From the NCBI RefSeq assembly GCF_900177655.1, contig NZ_FXWK01000002.1, forward strand, positions 372,001-436,000: a stretch of 64,000 nucleotides of DNA, written 5' to 3'. The notes below the pieces were generated by a model. It saw nothing but the letters and a program-made list of their open reading frames with translations, was not told the DNA's origin and made no database searches. Made by a program: the position numbers and the translations under genes. Positions 28,155-36,982 of this stretch are shown piece after piece. The stretch comes from Devosia lucknowensis. GTDB lineage: Bacteria; Pseudomonadota; Alphaproteobacteria; Rhizobiales; Devosiaceae. How positions within the stretch are numbered: position 1 is the stretch's first letter; each line of letters begins with the position of its first letter.

Positions 28155-29969
28155 ATGGCCCAGCCTCCCCTCCTCACGCTCCAGGATATCCAACTCACGT
28201 TTGGCGGCACGCAGTTGCTGGAGGCCGCCGAACTGATCGTGTCGCCCGGGCAGCGGATCGCTCTGGTGGGACGGAACGGCTCGGGCAAGTCGACGCTGCT
28301 CAAGATAGCCGCGGGACTTGTGCAGCACGACGGGGGCAAACGATTTGCCGAGCCCAGCGCCACCATCCGATACCTTCCTCAGGAGCCCGATCTCACTGGC
28401 TACAACACGACACTTGCCTATGTCGAAGCTGGCCTGGCACCAGGCGATGATCCGTTTCGTGCGCAATATCTGCTCAACGCGCTGGGGCTGACCGGCAGCG
28501 AAAACCCGGCCACCCTGTCCGGTGGCGAGGGCCGTCGTGCTGCGCTGGCGCGCGTGCTGGCGCCACAGCCCGACGTTCTTCTGCTCGACGAACCAACCAA
28601 CCATCTGGATTTGCCGGTCATCGAGTGGCTGCAGGACGAACTGAGCCAGATGCGTTCGGCCATGGTGCTGATCAGCCACGATCGGCGTTTCCTCGCCGAC
28701 CTTTCCCGCTCCACTGTTTGGCTGGACCGTGGCGTGACCCGGCGCATCGAGAAAGGCTTTGCGGCCTTCGAAGGCTGGCGCGACGAGGTGCTGGAGCAGG
28801 AAGAAAAGGACCGACACAAGCTCGACCGACAGATCGTTCGTGAAGAACACTGGCTGCGCTACGGCGTGACCGCGCGCCGCAAGCGCAATGTGGGTCGCCT
28901 CGAACGGCTCGCCGGTCTGCGGCAGGAGCGGCGGGAACAGCGCAAGGTCACCGGCTCGGTGGCAATGGCGGTGACCGAGGGCCGCACATCTGGGGCACTG
29001 GTGGCGGAAGCCGAGCAGATATCCAAGAGCTTCGGTACCCGCACCGTTGTGCAGGACTTTTCGACGCGCGTGTTGCGCGGCGACCGAGTGGGCATCGTCG
29101 GACCCAATGGCGCTGGCAAGACCACTCTGATCAAGATGCTGACTGGTCTGCTGGAGCCCGATAGCGGCACCATCAAGCTCGGTTCCGCCCTTGAACTGGC
29201 GATGCTCGATCAAGGGCGCGCCAGGCTGGAGCCCGAAACCCGTCTCAAGGACGCTCTGACCGGCGGGGGCAGCGACACGCTCAAGATCAACGGCGAAAAC
29301 AAGCATGTCGTTGGCTACATGAAAGACTTTCTGTTCAGCCCCGAACAGGCCAACACGCCCATCGGAAAATTGTCGGGCGGCGAGCGCGCCCGCGTGGCGC
29401 TTGCACGGGCATTGGCGCTGCCCTCCAACTTCCTGGTGCTGGACGAACCGACGAACGACCTCGACCTCGAAACGCTCGACCTGCTCGAAGAAATGGTCTC
29501 GGACTATGCCGGCACGGTCGTTGTCGTCAGTCACGACCGAGACTTTCTCGACCGCGTCGCCACCTCCGTCATCATGGCGGAAGGGGAGGGACGCTGGACG
29601 GAATATGCGGGCGGCTACTCGGACATGGTGAGCCAGCGCGGTGCCGGTGTGTCGGCACGCGTCTTGGAGAAGGCCACGAAGGCTGACAAGCCCAGAAACG
29701 ACACACCCCCTGCAGCGACCCCGACGGCCAAGCGCAAACTCAGCTTCAAGGAGAAACATGCGCTCGAGACCCTGCCCAAGGAAATCGACGCGCTGGATGC
29801 CGAAATAACGGCGCTGAACGCGGCCCTGGCATCATCCGATCTCTATAACAGGGATCCAAACGGATTTGCCGCCAAGTCCAAGGCGCTGGAAACGGCGGCG
29901 ACACGCAAGGCCGCCGCCGAAGAGAAGTGGCTGGAACTCGAAATGCTGCGCGAGGAGCTGGAAGGCTAG
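28155..29969 (+). CDS. ABC-F family ATP-binding protein (Uup-like)
   Basis: Soluble ribosome-associated ATPase of 604 residues, not a transporter. Two ABC domains: Walker A GRNGSGKS and GPNGAGKT, signatures LSGGEGRR and LSGGERAR, each followed by LLDEPTNHLD or LDEPTNDLD. The linker between them is charged and helical, as in ABC-F proteins that reach the E-site. A basic, coiled C-terminal domain (FKEKHALETLPKEIDALDAE...) is Uup-like. ATG 28155 is preferred over TTG 28149. Likely helps resolve stalled ribosomes or assists 50S function. Confidence 0.93.
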   Translation: MAQPPLLTLQDIQLTFGGTQLLEAAELIVSPGQRIALVGRNGSGKSTLLKIAAGLVQHDGGKRFAEPSATIRYLPQEPDLTGYNTTLAYVEAGLAPGDDPFRAQYLLNALGLTGSENPATLSGGEGRRAALARVLAPQPDVLLLDEPTNHLDLPVIEWLQDELSQMRSAMVLISHDRRFLADLSRSTVWLDRGVTRRIEKGFAAFEGWRDEVLEQEEKDRHKLDRQIVREEHWLRYGVTARRKRNVGRLERLAGLRQERREQRKVTGSVAMAVTEGRTSGALVAEAEQISKSFGTRTVVQDFSTRVLRGDRVGIVGPNGAGKTTLIKMLTGLLEPDSGTIKLGSALELAMLDQGRARLEPETRLKDALTGGGSDTLKINGENKHVVGYMKDFLFSPEQANTPIGKLSGGERARVALARALALPSNFLVLDEPTNDLDLETLDLLEEMVSDYAGTVVVVSHDRDFLDRVATSVIMAEGEGRWTEYAGGYSDMVSQRGAGVSARVLEKATKADKPRNDTPPAATPTAKRKLSFKEKHALETLPKEIDALDAEITALNAALASSDLYNRDPNGFAAKSKALETAATRKAAAEEKWLELEMLREELEG

Positions 29970-31012
29970 TCCTTCCAGTCGAAGACCGGGCTCTGCATGT
30001 GGTGCAGATTTTCAGTTTCTCCGGAAATGCGCTTGAGCAGCAGGCTGCCCAGATTCCGACCAGCTGATACAAAATCTTCCTGCACCGTTTCCGCCCCCGG
30101 CTGGAACTGGGCAAACATCGAGGTAGACTGCTTTGTGACCACGTGGGCCGTCTTGCCCACGACCATACCCGCATCGGAAAGCCCGCCGATCACGGCCAGG
30201 GCCGACACTTCCGAGGCGCAGACGTAGCCATCGGGATGATCGGGCCGACGCGAGCGCTTGATCACGTAGTTGCGGATGGAGTCCGTTGGGCTCCCGAGGT
30301 TCACATCGGACGCGAATTCATATTCGATCCCAGCATCGCGCGCGCCGCGGGCAATGCCCGATTTGAGATGTTCGGCATAAGTGAGCGCGCTATCTGGCAA
30401 CACGATCGAGACCTTGCGGCAGCCTTTGGCGGCCAGACGCAGCGTAGCGCCGTACGCATAGGCCTCGTTGTCAAAATCGACGTAAGGATGGATTTCGGGC
30501 CAACCGCTTCGACCGTGGCTGACGAAGGGAAAGTCATTGTCGATGAGGAAGCGAATGCGCTCGTCGAACGTCTCGGCCTTGGAAAAGATCACGCCATCGG
30601 CCATGCGATTGCGCACGATGTGCTGAATGGGCACGATAGGCTGCATGTTGCGGAAGAGCGGGGTGATGACCAGGTGATAACTGGTGTCGCGCAGGGCTTC
30701 GGTGATCCCGGTCACCAGATTGGTGCCGAACCCGTAGATCTGTTCGTCGGGCTCGAGAATGAGCGCAATCACGTTCGTTCGCCCTGTCTTGAGACGAAGG
30801 GCGGCTCGGTCGGGCAAATAGCCGATTTCGGCGGCGATCTTCTGAACGCGGTCACGCGTTTCCTGGGCAAGCTCGGGAGCGTTGTTCAAGGCGCGCGAAA
30901 TGGTCGTGACGGCCAGACCGGTCATTTGCGCGATCGTCTTCAGCGTTGGCTTGCCGGATGGCTTGACGCCGCGTTTGCCGCGCGTGGCTGGCGGTCCGTC
31001 TTCCTGTGACAC
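29966..31012 (-). CDS. LacI family transcriptional regulator
   Basis: A 348-residue sugar-type repressor. The helix-turn-helix with hinge is PTLKTIAQMTGLAVTTISRALNNAPELAQETRDRVQKIAAEIGYLPDRAA; the periplasmic-binding-protein-like sensor domain follows from TNVIALILEP. The GTG at 31012 is chosen because GAGGGG lies eight bases upstream; the in-frame extension has no such site. Its stop overlaps the ABC-F stop region by 4 bp (convergent). No sugar operon adjoins it in the window, so the regulon is unknown; AglR-like relatives control alpha-glucoside genes. Confidence 0.9.
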   Translation of the reverse strand: MSQEDGPPATRGKRGVKPSGKPTLKTIAQMTGLAVTTISRALNNAPELAQETRDRVQKIAAEIGYLPDRAALRLKTGRTNVIALILEPDEQIYGFGTNLVTGITEALRDTSYHLVITPLFRNMQPIVPIQHIVRNRMADGVIFSKAETFDERIRFLIDNDFPFVSHGRSGWPEIHPYVDFDNEAYAYGATLRLAAKGCRKVSIVLPDSALTYAEHLKSGIARGARDAGIEYEFASDVNLGSPTDSIRNYVIKRSRRPDHPDGYVCASEVSALAVIGGLSDAGMVVGKTAHVVTKQSTSMFAQFQPGAETVQEDFVSAGRNLGSLLLKRISGETENLHHMQSPVFDWKD

Positions 31013-31505
31013 AGATATTCCCCTCAAACCCGCCCGGCATGGGGCGGGGACGCTTTGGCGGCAGAACACCAGATTGCGAACCCGCACGCAAGACAAAGCA
31101 CTTGCCTGAAAAGCTGAACGAGTTTATCAGAATTTCATCGGCGCAGAATTTCCGATACAGATTTTTCGGAATTCTCTCCAATACGCATAAAGACGCACTG
31201 GAAAAGCCGGAGAGCGTCCCCTATCTTGCCATTGCTGCGCCGTAATGGCGTGAGATTACACCGTCCAACACTCGCAAGGGAGAAGACTGACGATGACGAC
31301 ATCGACCACCTTCACGATCCATGCCGTGTGTTCGACCGTAGTAACCTGCAAGCGTGCCACCAAACGTTGGCAAGGGTCCTGTCGATCCAAACGAATGTGA
31401 CCAGCTGTCACACCCTCGTCTTAGATAACCGATAGAACCCCGCGTGACCTGGCGTCGGCCCTTTTGGTGCCGCTCCGGATAGACGCGCAAGTGGAGATTC
31501 CACCC
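31013..31505. other. Intergenic region with inverted repeat and a doubtful 35-codon ORF
   Basis: Mostly non-coding. An imperfect inverted repeat, GAATTTCCGA (31146-31155) against TCGGAATTC (31166-31174), lies upstream of the LacI-type gene and could be an autoregulatory operator. A plus-strand ORF at 31293-31400 (MTTSTTFTIHAVCSTVV..., 35 residues, ends KRM) has AAGGGAGAAG about ten bases upstream; its coding status is doubtful. Nothing else recognisable. Confidence 0.4.
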
Positions 31506-31721
31506 ATGCAGGAAAATAGTCTCAACAGGGCCGAAAGGCTCAGACCGATCGTCATCGAAGTGGCAGGGGAGCCTCAAGGCGTCGTCGTGCCCGCAGATGG
31601 CGGCTACAAGTTTCTCGCCGTGAAGTTGCCGGCCTTCGTTATGGACGGGCATCATTTTCCGTCGATCGAAACCGCGCATCTGGCGGTCAGTCGTGCCGTG
31701 GAAAGCGGCGAAACGGCATGA
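31506..31721 (+). CDS. Small conserved-looking protein of unknown function
   Basis: A 71-residue soluble protein, not recognised. It contains a compact beta-rich stretch (IVIEVAGEPQGVVVPADGGYKFLAVKLPAF) and a C-terminal helix (SIETAHLAVSRAVE). GGAG lies nine bases before ATG 31506, and a clear terminator begins right at its stop, both supporting a real gene. The frame is open further upstream without a good ribosome site, so the shorter form is given. Confidence 0.6.
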   Translation: MQENSLNRAERLRPIVIEVAGEPQGVVVPADGGYKFLAVKLPAFVMDGHHFPSIETAHLAVSRAVESGETA

Positions 31722-31723
31722 AA

Positions 31724-31757
31724 AAGCCGGTGGCTGGACCACCGGCTTCTGCTTTTG
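31724..31757 (+). terminator. Rho-independent terminator
   Basis: GCCGGTGG (31726-31733) and CCACCGGC (31739-31746) with a 5-nt loop, then TTCTGCTTTT; A-run on the other side makes it usable in both directions, serving also the convergent small gene. Confidence 0.8.
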
Positions 31758-31763
31758 GCTCAC

Positions 31764-31967
31764 TCAATCGTCGTTGGTCGCATTGAGCTCCGAGGGGCGC
31801 TTGCCTTCGGCGGTGGGCGGCGTGGGGTCGATCGCCTGTTCGACGGCGTCAGCCAGAGCTTCTACGTCGATGCGAGAGGCGCCCGATTGCGCCTGACGTT
31901 CCAGTTCCGCCGACAGCGCGGTGATGATTGCCTGACGGCGCGGGCCGATATCGTTAGCCGTTTCCAT
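31764..31967 (-). CDS. Small acidic protein of unknown function
   Basis: A 67-residue protein starting METANDIGPRRQAIITAL; helical N-terminal half, Pro-rich acidic tail. ATG 31967 has AGGGGA upstream. Its start overlaps the stop of the 49-residue membrane protein gene by 14 bases, suggesting translational coupling. No family recognised. It may ride at the end of the phnN transcript. Confidence 0.55.
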   Translation of the reverse strand: METANDIGPRRQAIITALSAELERQAQSGASRIDVEALADAVEQAIDPTPPTAEGKRPSELNATNDD

Positions 31968-32103
31968 CGATCGAAATCCCCTGCTCGTTGACGCGGACTT
32001 CCAGCGACGGCTGCGCCTGTTGCTGCTGGTATGTGTAGATACCGAAAACAACGAGGGCGATAACCAGGATGGCGATCACGCCGTAAAGGCCGTTACGGGA
32101 CAA
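31954..32103 (-). CDS. Small single-pass membrane protein, TTG start
   Basis: A 49-residue product. Residues 6-24 form one strong membrane helix (LYGVIAILVIALVVFGIYTY), preceded by a basic N-terminus and followed by a Gln-rich segment and a polar tail. The start is TTG 32103 with GGAG at 7-nt spacing, which is why an ATG-only scan misses it. Its 3' end overlaps the next small gene. It lies 56 bp after phnN on the same strand. Function unknown. Confidence 0.6.
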   Translation of the reverse strand: MSRNGLYGVIAILVIALVVFGIYTYQQQQAQPSLEVRVNEQGISIDGNG

Positions 32104-32159
32104 TTTGAAACTCCTGACGCTTGATAGTCAGGAAAGAACGCAAGGGGCGGGCCGGAAGT

Positions 32160-32726
32160 TCAATCGTCGGCAATGGCGCGCAATGCCATGATGAACGCGG
32201 TGACGCCGATCCCCACGGAACTCGAATTGTCGATGACGACGGGTGACACGTCAGCGGGAAGCGACGCCCCCTCGCGCGCCAGTCGCGCAACGATCTGATC
32301 GCGGTTTTCCCGGCCCCGCCGCGCCAGCCGTTCGGCCCGGAGGGATATTTCCGCAGAAATCTGAATCACCCGGCACAGGGGATACTTGGCCATGGCGCCT
32401 GGCACCGCATGACGCGAGATGTTGGCGACCACCACGCGTCCGAGGGCCAGGTCGGTATCGACGCCGATGGGCAGGGCATAGCTGAGCCCATGGGCCTGCC
32501 AGGTGAGCGCAAAGCGGCCAGCCCGCGCGGAGCGGTCGAACTCCTCGCGGTTAAGACTGACGTGATCCTCGAGGTCGATGTCGCTTGGGCGCGTCACGAG
32601 GCGCCGCACGAAACTGAAGCGTTTGTCGCCATCGAGCGCCTGGCGCGCTCCAGAGATCAATGTGTCCTTGCCGACCCCGGACGGACCCACGACAAGGACC
32701 AGCACTCCAGGGGGACGTTCACTCAA
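32160..32726 (-). CDS. phnN: Ribose 1,5-bisphosphokinase PhnN
   Basis: Phosphorylates ribose 1,5-bisphosphate to PRPP, the last step of the C-P lyase route. The 188-residue guanylate-kinase-like protein has the P-loop GPSGVGKD at its start, the RLVTRPSD segment and the FALTWQAHGLSYALP motif typical of PhnN. Start overlaps the phnM stop by 4 bp. Confidence 0.92.
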   Translation of the reverse strand: MSERPPGVLVLVVGPSGVGKDTLISGARQALDGDKRFSFVRRLVTRPSDIDLEDHVSLNREEFDRSARAGRFALTWQAHGLSYALPIGVDTDLALGRVVVANISRHAVPGAMAKYPLCRVIQISAEISLRAERLARRGRENRDQIVARLAREGASLPADVSPVVIDNSSSVGIGVTAFIMALRAIADD

Positions 32727-33859
32727 CTGACCCGGTTTCCTTCACGCCAAACGCCACATACCGCAGGAAGTTGGCCCCGCAGGGAGACCCGCACAAGATC
32801 AGCTCGCTTGCCGATGGCGATCTCACCGCGATCGTCGAAGCCTGCTGCACGCGCCGGATTGAGCGTCACGGTAGCAAGCGCCTTCGAGAGGTCAAGGCCC
32901 GCCACTCTGGTCGGCATAAGGAAGGCGGCCTGGAGCAGCGCGAACGGCACATAGTCGGATGACAGAATGTCCAGAAGTCCACCGGCAACCAGATCGGTGG
33001 CCGATATATTGCCGGAGTGCGATTTGCCGCGCACCACGTTCGGCGCGCCCATGAGGATGGCCAGACCCGCAGCATGCGCCGCCGAGGCGGCCTCGAGCGT
33101 GGTCGGAAATTCGGCGATGGCGACCCCATCGGCCTCTGCCTGTTCGACATGGGCGAGCGTCGCGTCGTCGTGACTGGCCAGCGCGATCTGCATGTCCCGG
33201 GCCCGCGTGACGATCGCCTGCCTGTTGGCAGCGGAATAGCGGTCATGCTCGGCCTGCCGCGCATCGATATAGGCCTGCACCGTCTCGTCGGTGCCGCCCA
33301 TTTGGCGCGCATAAAATACCTTGTAGGCGTCCAGCGAGCGAAACTGACGTTGCCCTGGCGTATGATCCATGACCGAGGCGAGGCGCGTCGACGGATGATC
33401 GGCCAGCGCGTCGAAATGATCGACGACGTCGTGGCTGGGAAGCTCGCAGCGCAGGTGGATGAAATGCTCGGAGCGGAGCCAGCCTCCTTCCGCACCGGCT
33501 CGGACTGCTGAAACGAGTCGTTCGGAATGCGTGAGCATGTCGGGCAGATCGATATCGGAACCGATCCGGACTGCATCGAAGACCGTGGTTATGCCTGATC
33601 CTGCAATCTGCGTGTCGTGCGCATGCAGGGCCGCCAGCGGATCCCAGAACACGCCCGGGCGCGGGCGATAGTGGTTCTCGAGATGGTCGGTATGCAGCTC
33701 GACGAGACCGGGAATAAGATAATCGCCTTCGAGATCAAGGCCAGCCGCGCTGGTGCCGCGGTCGACACGCGAAATCATGCCATCGCGCACGACGACGCTG
33801 CCTAGAAAGGCTTCGTCTGCCAGAACGACCCGCGCATTGGTGAAGACCGTTTCGGTCAT
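32723..33859 (-). CDS. phnM: Alpha-D-ribose 1-methylphosphonate 5-triphosphate diphosphatase PhnM
   Basis: Amidohydrolase-fold enzyme of the C-P lyase pathway, removing diphosphate from the ribosyl triphosphate intermediate. The 378-residue protein has the metal motif LHTDHLENH near residue 57, the DHTPGQRQF segment, and ASHDDAT later, all characteristic of PhnM. It overlaps both neighbours by 4 bp. The C-P lyase core genes phnGHIJKL are not in this window, so this is a detached part of the pathway. Confidence 0.93.
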   Translation of the reverse strand: MTETVFTNARVVLADEAFLGSVVVRDGMISRVDRGTSAAGLDLEGDYLIPGLVELHTDHLENHYRPRPGVFWDPLAALHAHDTQIAGSGITTVFDAVRIGSDIDLPDMLTHSERLVSAVRAGAEGGWLRSEHFIHLRCELPSHDVVDHFDALADHPSTRLASVMDHTPGQRQFRSLDAYKVFYARQMGGTDETVQAYIDARQAEHDRYSAANRQAIVTRARDMQIALASHDDATLAHVEQAEADGVAIAEFPTTLEAASAAHAAGLAILMGAPNVVRGKSHSGNISATDLVAGGLLDILSSDYVPFALLQAAFLMPTRVAGLDLSKALATVTLNPARAAGFDDRGEIAIGKRADLVRVSLRGQLPAVCGVWREGNRVS

Positions 33860-34557
33860 TCGCGGCCTCTCCCGAGTGGGAAATCGGCCATCCGCGAGAA
33901 TGGAAGCTTGTTCTCCTTCTCATGAAAGAGCGTCAGGCGATCCAGTGTCAGCTCTTCTTCCAGCACCGGCGCGAACCAGGTCTGAGCTGCCTGCAAAAGG
34001 GCGGAGCGATCCTCCTCGGCCAACCGATCGGTCAGGGTCATGTGGAAGCGGAATTCGTCGAACACATAGGGGTAGCCGTAGGCATCGAGCAGTTCCTCCT
34101 GACGTGGCGTGAGGCCATGCGAGGCACGGGCCGCCCGGTCTCGCGGGCTGAGAGGAGCACGGAACGGCTCGAATATTTCCACAACGCTGGCGGCGAAGTC
34201 CTGCAGGGCCGCGTTCTCGGCCCTTTCCGGCACCAGGGCCAGAAAGCCATCGATATCGGCGATCACCAGTTTGCCCAGCGGCACAGGCTCGAGTTCGGCG
34301 GCCGCCCGCTGCATCGCCTCGCGCAGGCCTTCCTCGTCCTGCCCCGGTGCAAGCGCCATCGGTGGCTTGAGCGTCGCATGGAAACCATAGCGGCCGGCAG
34401 ATTGCGTGAGGTTGAGAAGCCGCGCGCGGTCGATGCCTGCCACGGCGCCGTCGTAGGGCAGACCTGTCGAAGGATCCCGGCCCAGCCAGACAGCGGCGCG
34501 TTCCCACAGGTGATCGGTCGCGGCAGGGGCGTAGTAAATGGCGAATCTTTGCGGCAT
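33856..34557 (-). CDS. DUF1045 phosphonate-metabolism protein (2H phosphoesterase-like)
   Basis: A 233-residue protein starting MPQRFAIYYAPAATDHLWE. Two HxT motifs, GFHATLKPP and RFHMTLTDR, mark the 2H phosphoesterase fold, so a cyclic phosphodiester is a likely substrate; the family is regularly found with phn genes. ATG 34557 has AGGAGG close upstream; the longer frame runs into the divergent kinase gene and was rejected. First gene of a three-gene run (DUF1045, phnM, phnN). Confidence 0.88.
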   Translation of the reverse strand: MPQRFAIYYAPAATDHLWERAAVWLGRDPSTGLPYDGAVAGIDRARLLNLTQSAGRYGFHATLKPPMALAPGQDEEGLREAMQRAAAELEPVPLGKLVIADIDGFLALVPERAENAALQDFAASVVEIFEPFRAPLSPRDRAARASHGLTPRQEELLDAYGYPYVFDEFRFHMTLTDRLAEEDRSALLQAAQTWFAPVLEEELTLDRLTLFHEKENKLPFSRMADFPLGRGRE

Positions 34558-34678
34558 GCATCCTCCTGGCGCGCAGCTAATGGAGCCATATGGCGGCCGT
34601 TTGACAAGCCAGCGGCTGGACAAAAGCAGGTCCGGTAGTGACAAGTAACCCAAGTCCGCCCCACCAAAGACGTTCCCC

Positions 34679-35932
34679 ATGACCCGACAGCTTCTCGAAA
34701 ATCTCTTCCACCGGGCTGTTGCAAGCGCGCAACCGGCACTGGCTCTCGAGCGGCATCTCCCGGCCATGCCGAAGGGACGAACTGTCGTTATCGGCGCGGG
34801 CAAGGCCTCGGCCCAGATGGCGCGGGCCTTCGAGAAAGCCTGGACAGGCGAACTCTCGGGACTCGTGGTGACCCGCTACGGCTACGCCGAGCGTTGCGAG
34901 CGCATCGAGATCGTCGAGGCGGCGCATCCGGTCCCCGATCAGGCAGGTTTCGAGGCGGCGCAACGCCTGATGCAAATGGTATCGGGTCTCGGGCCCGATG
35001 ACCTGGTCGTCGCGCTGATTTCGGGAGGAGGATCGTCCCTCCTTCCGGCGCCGGCTCCGGGCCTCAGCCTCGATGACGAGCAGGCCATCAACCGCGTCCT
35101 CCTCGCCTCCGGCGCGCCGATCGGCGTGATGAACCTCATCCGCAATCAGTTCTCGACCATAAAAGGCGGGCGCCTCGCGGCGGCGGCAGCACCGGCCCGT
35201 GTCGCGACGCTGGTAGTGTCCGACGTGCCGGGGGACGATCCTGCCCTCGTCGCCTCGGGCCCAACCCTGCCTTTGTCCGGAGGGAGGGAAGAGGCGCGTC
35301 GGCAAGCAGCTCTTTACCGCATGGACCTGCCCGACCGGGCCCGCGAGCTTCTGGCCAGCGATCTCAACCTTCCGCCCGAGCCCGGCGATCCGGCCTTTGC
35401 GCGCAACAGCGTCGTCACGATAGCCTCGGCCGTTATTTCGCTCGAGGCCGCAGCGGACCTGGCGCGCGAGAGCGGCATCGAAGCGGCGATCCTTTCCGAT
35501 TCCATCGAGGGTGAAGCGCGCGACGTGGCGCAGGTGCATGCGGCGCTGGCCCGGGAGATCGCCGTGCGGAACCGCCCCTTCACCAAGCCGGTGGTGCTGC
35601 TTTCGGGCGGAGAGACGACGGTGACGCTCCGCGGCAAAGGCCGTGGTGGGCGTAATGGCGAGTTCCTGCTGGCGCTGGCAATCGCGCTCGACGGCGTCGA
35701 AGGTGTTTCGGTCCTGGCAGGCGATACGGACGGCATCGATGGGTCGGAGGACAATGCCGGCGCCTTTGTGGACGGAACGAGTGCGCGTCGGATGCGCGAG
35801 GCGGGGCTCGATCCGCAGGCTGCGCTTGCTGAGAACGACGCCTATGGCGCCTTTTCGGCCATTGGCGACCTGTTCGTGACCGGCCCAACCGGAACCAACG
35901 TCAATGACTTCCGGGCTATCCTGATCAGCTGA
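34679..35932 (+). CDS. Glycerate 2-kinase, MOFRL/DUF4147 family
   Basis: Phosphorylates D-glycerate to 2-phosphoglycerate. The 417-residue protein has the DUF4147 N-terminal domain (TVVIGAGKASAQMA; VVALISGGGSSLLPAP; NQFSTIKGGRLA) and the C-terminal MOFRL domain (VLLSGGETTVTLRGKGRGGRNGEF; AGDTDGIDG). It belongs to the GckA/TtuD type used in serine-cycle, glycolate or tartrate degradation. Divergent from the phosphonate genes and single. Confidence 0.92.
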   Translation: MTRQLLENLFHRAVASAQPALALERHLPAMPKGRTVVIGAGKASAQMARAFEKAWTGELSGLVVTRYGYAERCERIEIVEAAHPVPDQAGFEAAQRLMQMVSGLGPDDLVVALISGGGSSLLPAPAPGLSLDDEQAINRVLLASGAPIGVMNLIRNQFSTIKGGRLAAAAAPARVATLVVSDVPGDDPALVASGPTLPLSGGREEARRQAALYRMDLPDRARELLASDLNLPPEPGDPAFARNSVVTIASAVISLEAAADLARESGIEAAILSDSIEGEARDVAQVHAALAREIAVRNRPFTKPVVLLSGGETTVTLRGKGRGGRNGEFLLALAIALDGVEGVSVLAGDTDGIDGSEDNAGAFVDGTSARRMREAGLDPQAALAENDAYGAFSAIGDLFVTGPTGTNVNDFRAILIS

Positions 35933-36043
35933 GGACGCCCGAAACAGACCCCGATTAAAATCATACTTATGTTGATGTAGGGCCTTGGCAGAGAGTGGCA
36001 AGACCTGCTCTATAGCCGCGCTTCCGAGCAATGGAGTTTCCGG

Positions 36044-36982
36044 ATGACCAAGCGCAAGATTGCCGTGATCGGCGTGGGCAAAATCGCCCAGGACCAGCAC
36101 CTGCCTGTCATTGACGCTTCCGACGACTTCGAGCTGGCGGCGACGGTCTCGACCCGCGGCGTCGGACATGGAAGCGTGCCGGTGTTCCGCACCGCAGCCG
36201 AGCTCTATGCCGCGATGCCCGAAGTCGGCCTCGTCTCCATCTGCACGCCGCCGGGCGTGCGCCACACGCTTGTCCGAGAGGCGCTCGACGCGGGCAAGGA
36301 CGTGATGATGGAAAAGCCACCTACCACGACGATTTCCGAGCTCGACGACATTATCGCCCATGCCGCGCGCCTTGACCGGGTGCTGTTTCAGACCTGGCAC
36401 AGCCAATACAACGCCGCGGTCGACCGAGCCAAGGCGATCCTGGCCGAGCAAGGCGTCAACGCGGTGCGGATCGACTGGCGAGAAAGCGTGCGCAAATGGC
36501 ATCCCGGCCAGGACTGGGTCTGGGAGCCCGGCGGGTTCGGCGTCTGCGATCCTGGTATCAATGCCTATTCGATCTTCACCAAGATCATGCCGTTTCCGGT
36601 TTTCGTGGAAAGCGCGAAGCTGACTTTCCCCGCCAACCGTCAGACCCCTGTCGACGTCGAGGTGACGTTCAAGTCCGGCCAGGCCCACAAGCCGACACTT
36701 TCGTCCGGCTTCAACTGGCTCGAGGAGAGCGGTGAAATCTGGACGATCCAGGTCACCACGGGCACTGGCGACGACCTCAAGCTCGAACGTGGCGGACGCA
36801 CCCTGCGCATCAATGGCGAGGTCGTCATTGAGCATGGCGATGAGGAATACGCGGGAATCTACGACCACTTTGCCCATCTGCTCGACGCGCGTCAGTCCGA
36901 TGTCGATGCCGCGCCGTTGCGCTTGATGAGCGACGTGTTCTTTCTCGGAGCCCGCGAGAACGGCCCCGCCTTCGAGTGGTGA
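36044..36982 (+). CDS. D-galactose 1-dehydrogenase (Gfo/Idh/MocA family)
   Basis: Oxidises D-galactose (and L-arabinose-like sugars) to the lactone, entering the De Ley-Doudoroff route. The 312-residue protein has the Rossmann start IAVIGVGKIAQDQH, EKPPTTT, and the stretch WHPGQDWVWEPGGFGVCDPG, which I recognise from Pseudomonas and rhizobial galactose dehydrogenases. GGAG lies seven bases before the ATG. Its last 91 bases overlap the convergent DUF1365 gene. Confidence 0.85.
   Translation: MTKRKIAVIGVGKIAQDQHLPVIDASDDFELAATVSTRGVGHGSVPVFRTAAELYAAMPEVGLVSICTPPGVRHTLVREALDAGKDVMMEKPPTTTISELDDIIAHAARLDRVLFQTWHSQYNAAVDRAKAILAEQGVNAVRIDWRESVRKWHPGQDWVWEPGGFGVCDPGINAYSIFTKIMPFPVFVESAKLTFPANRQTPVDVEVTFKSGQAHKPTLSSGFNWLEESGEIWTIQVTTGTGDDLKLERGGRTLRINGEVVIEHGDEEYAGIYDHFAHLLDARQSDVDAAPLRLMSDVFFLGARENGPAFEW

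Noticed and set aside
27961..28236. 91-codon plus-strand ORF in the candidate RNA region
   Set aside because: No ribosome site at its start, it crosses the terminator and runs into the ABC-F gene in another frame.
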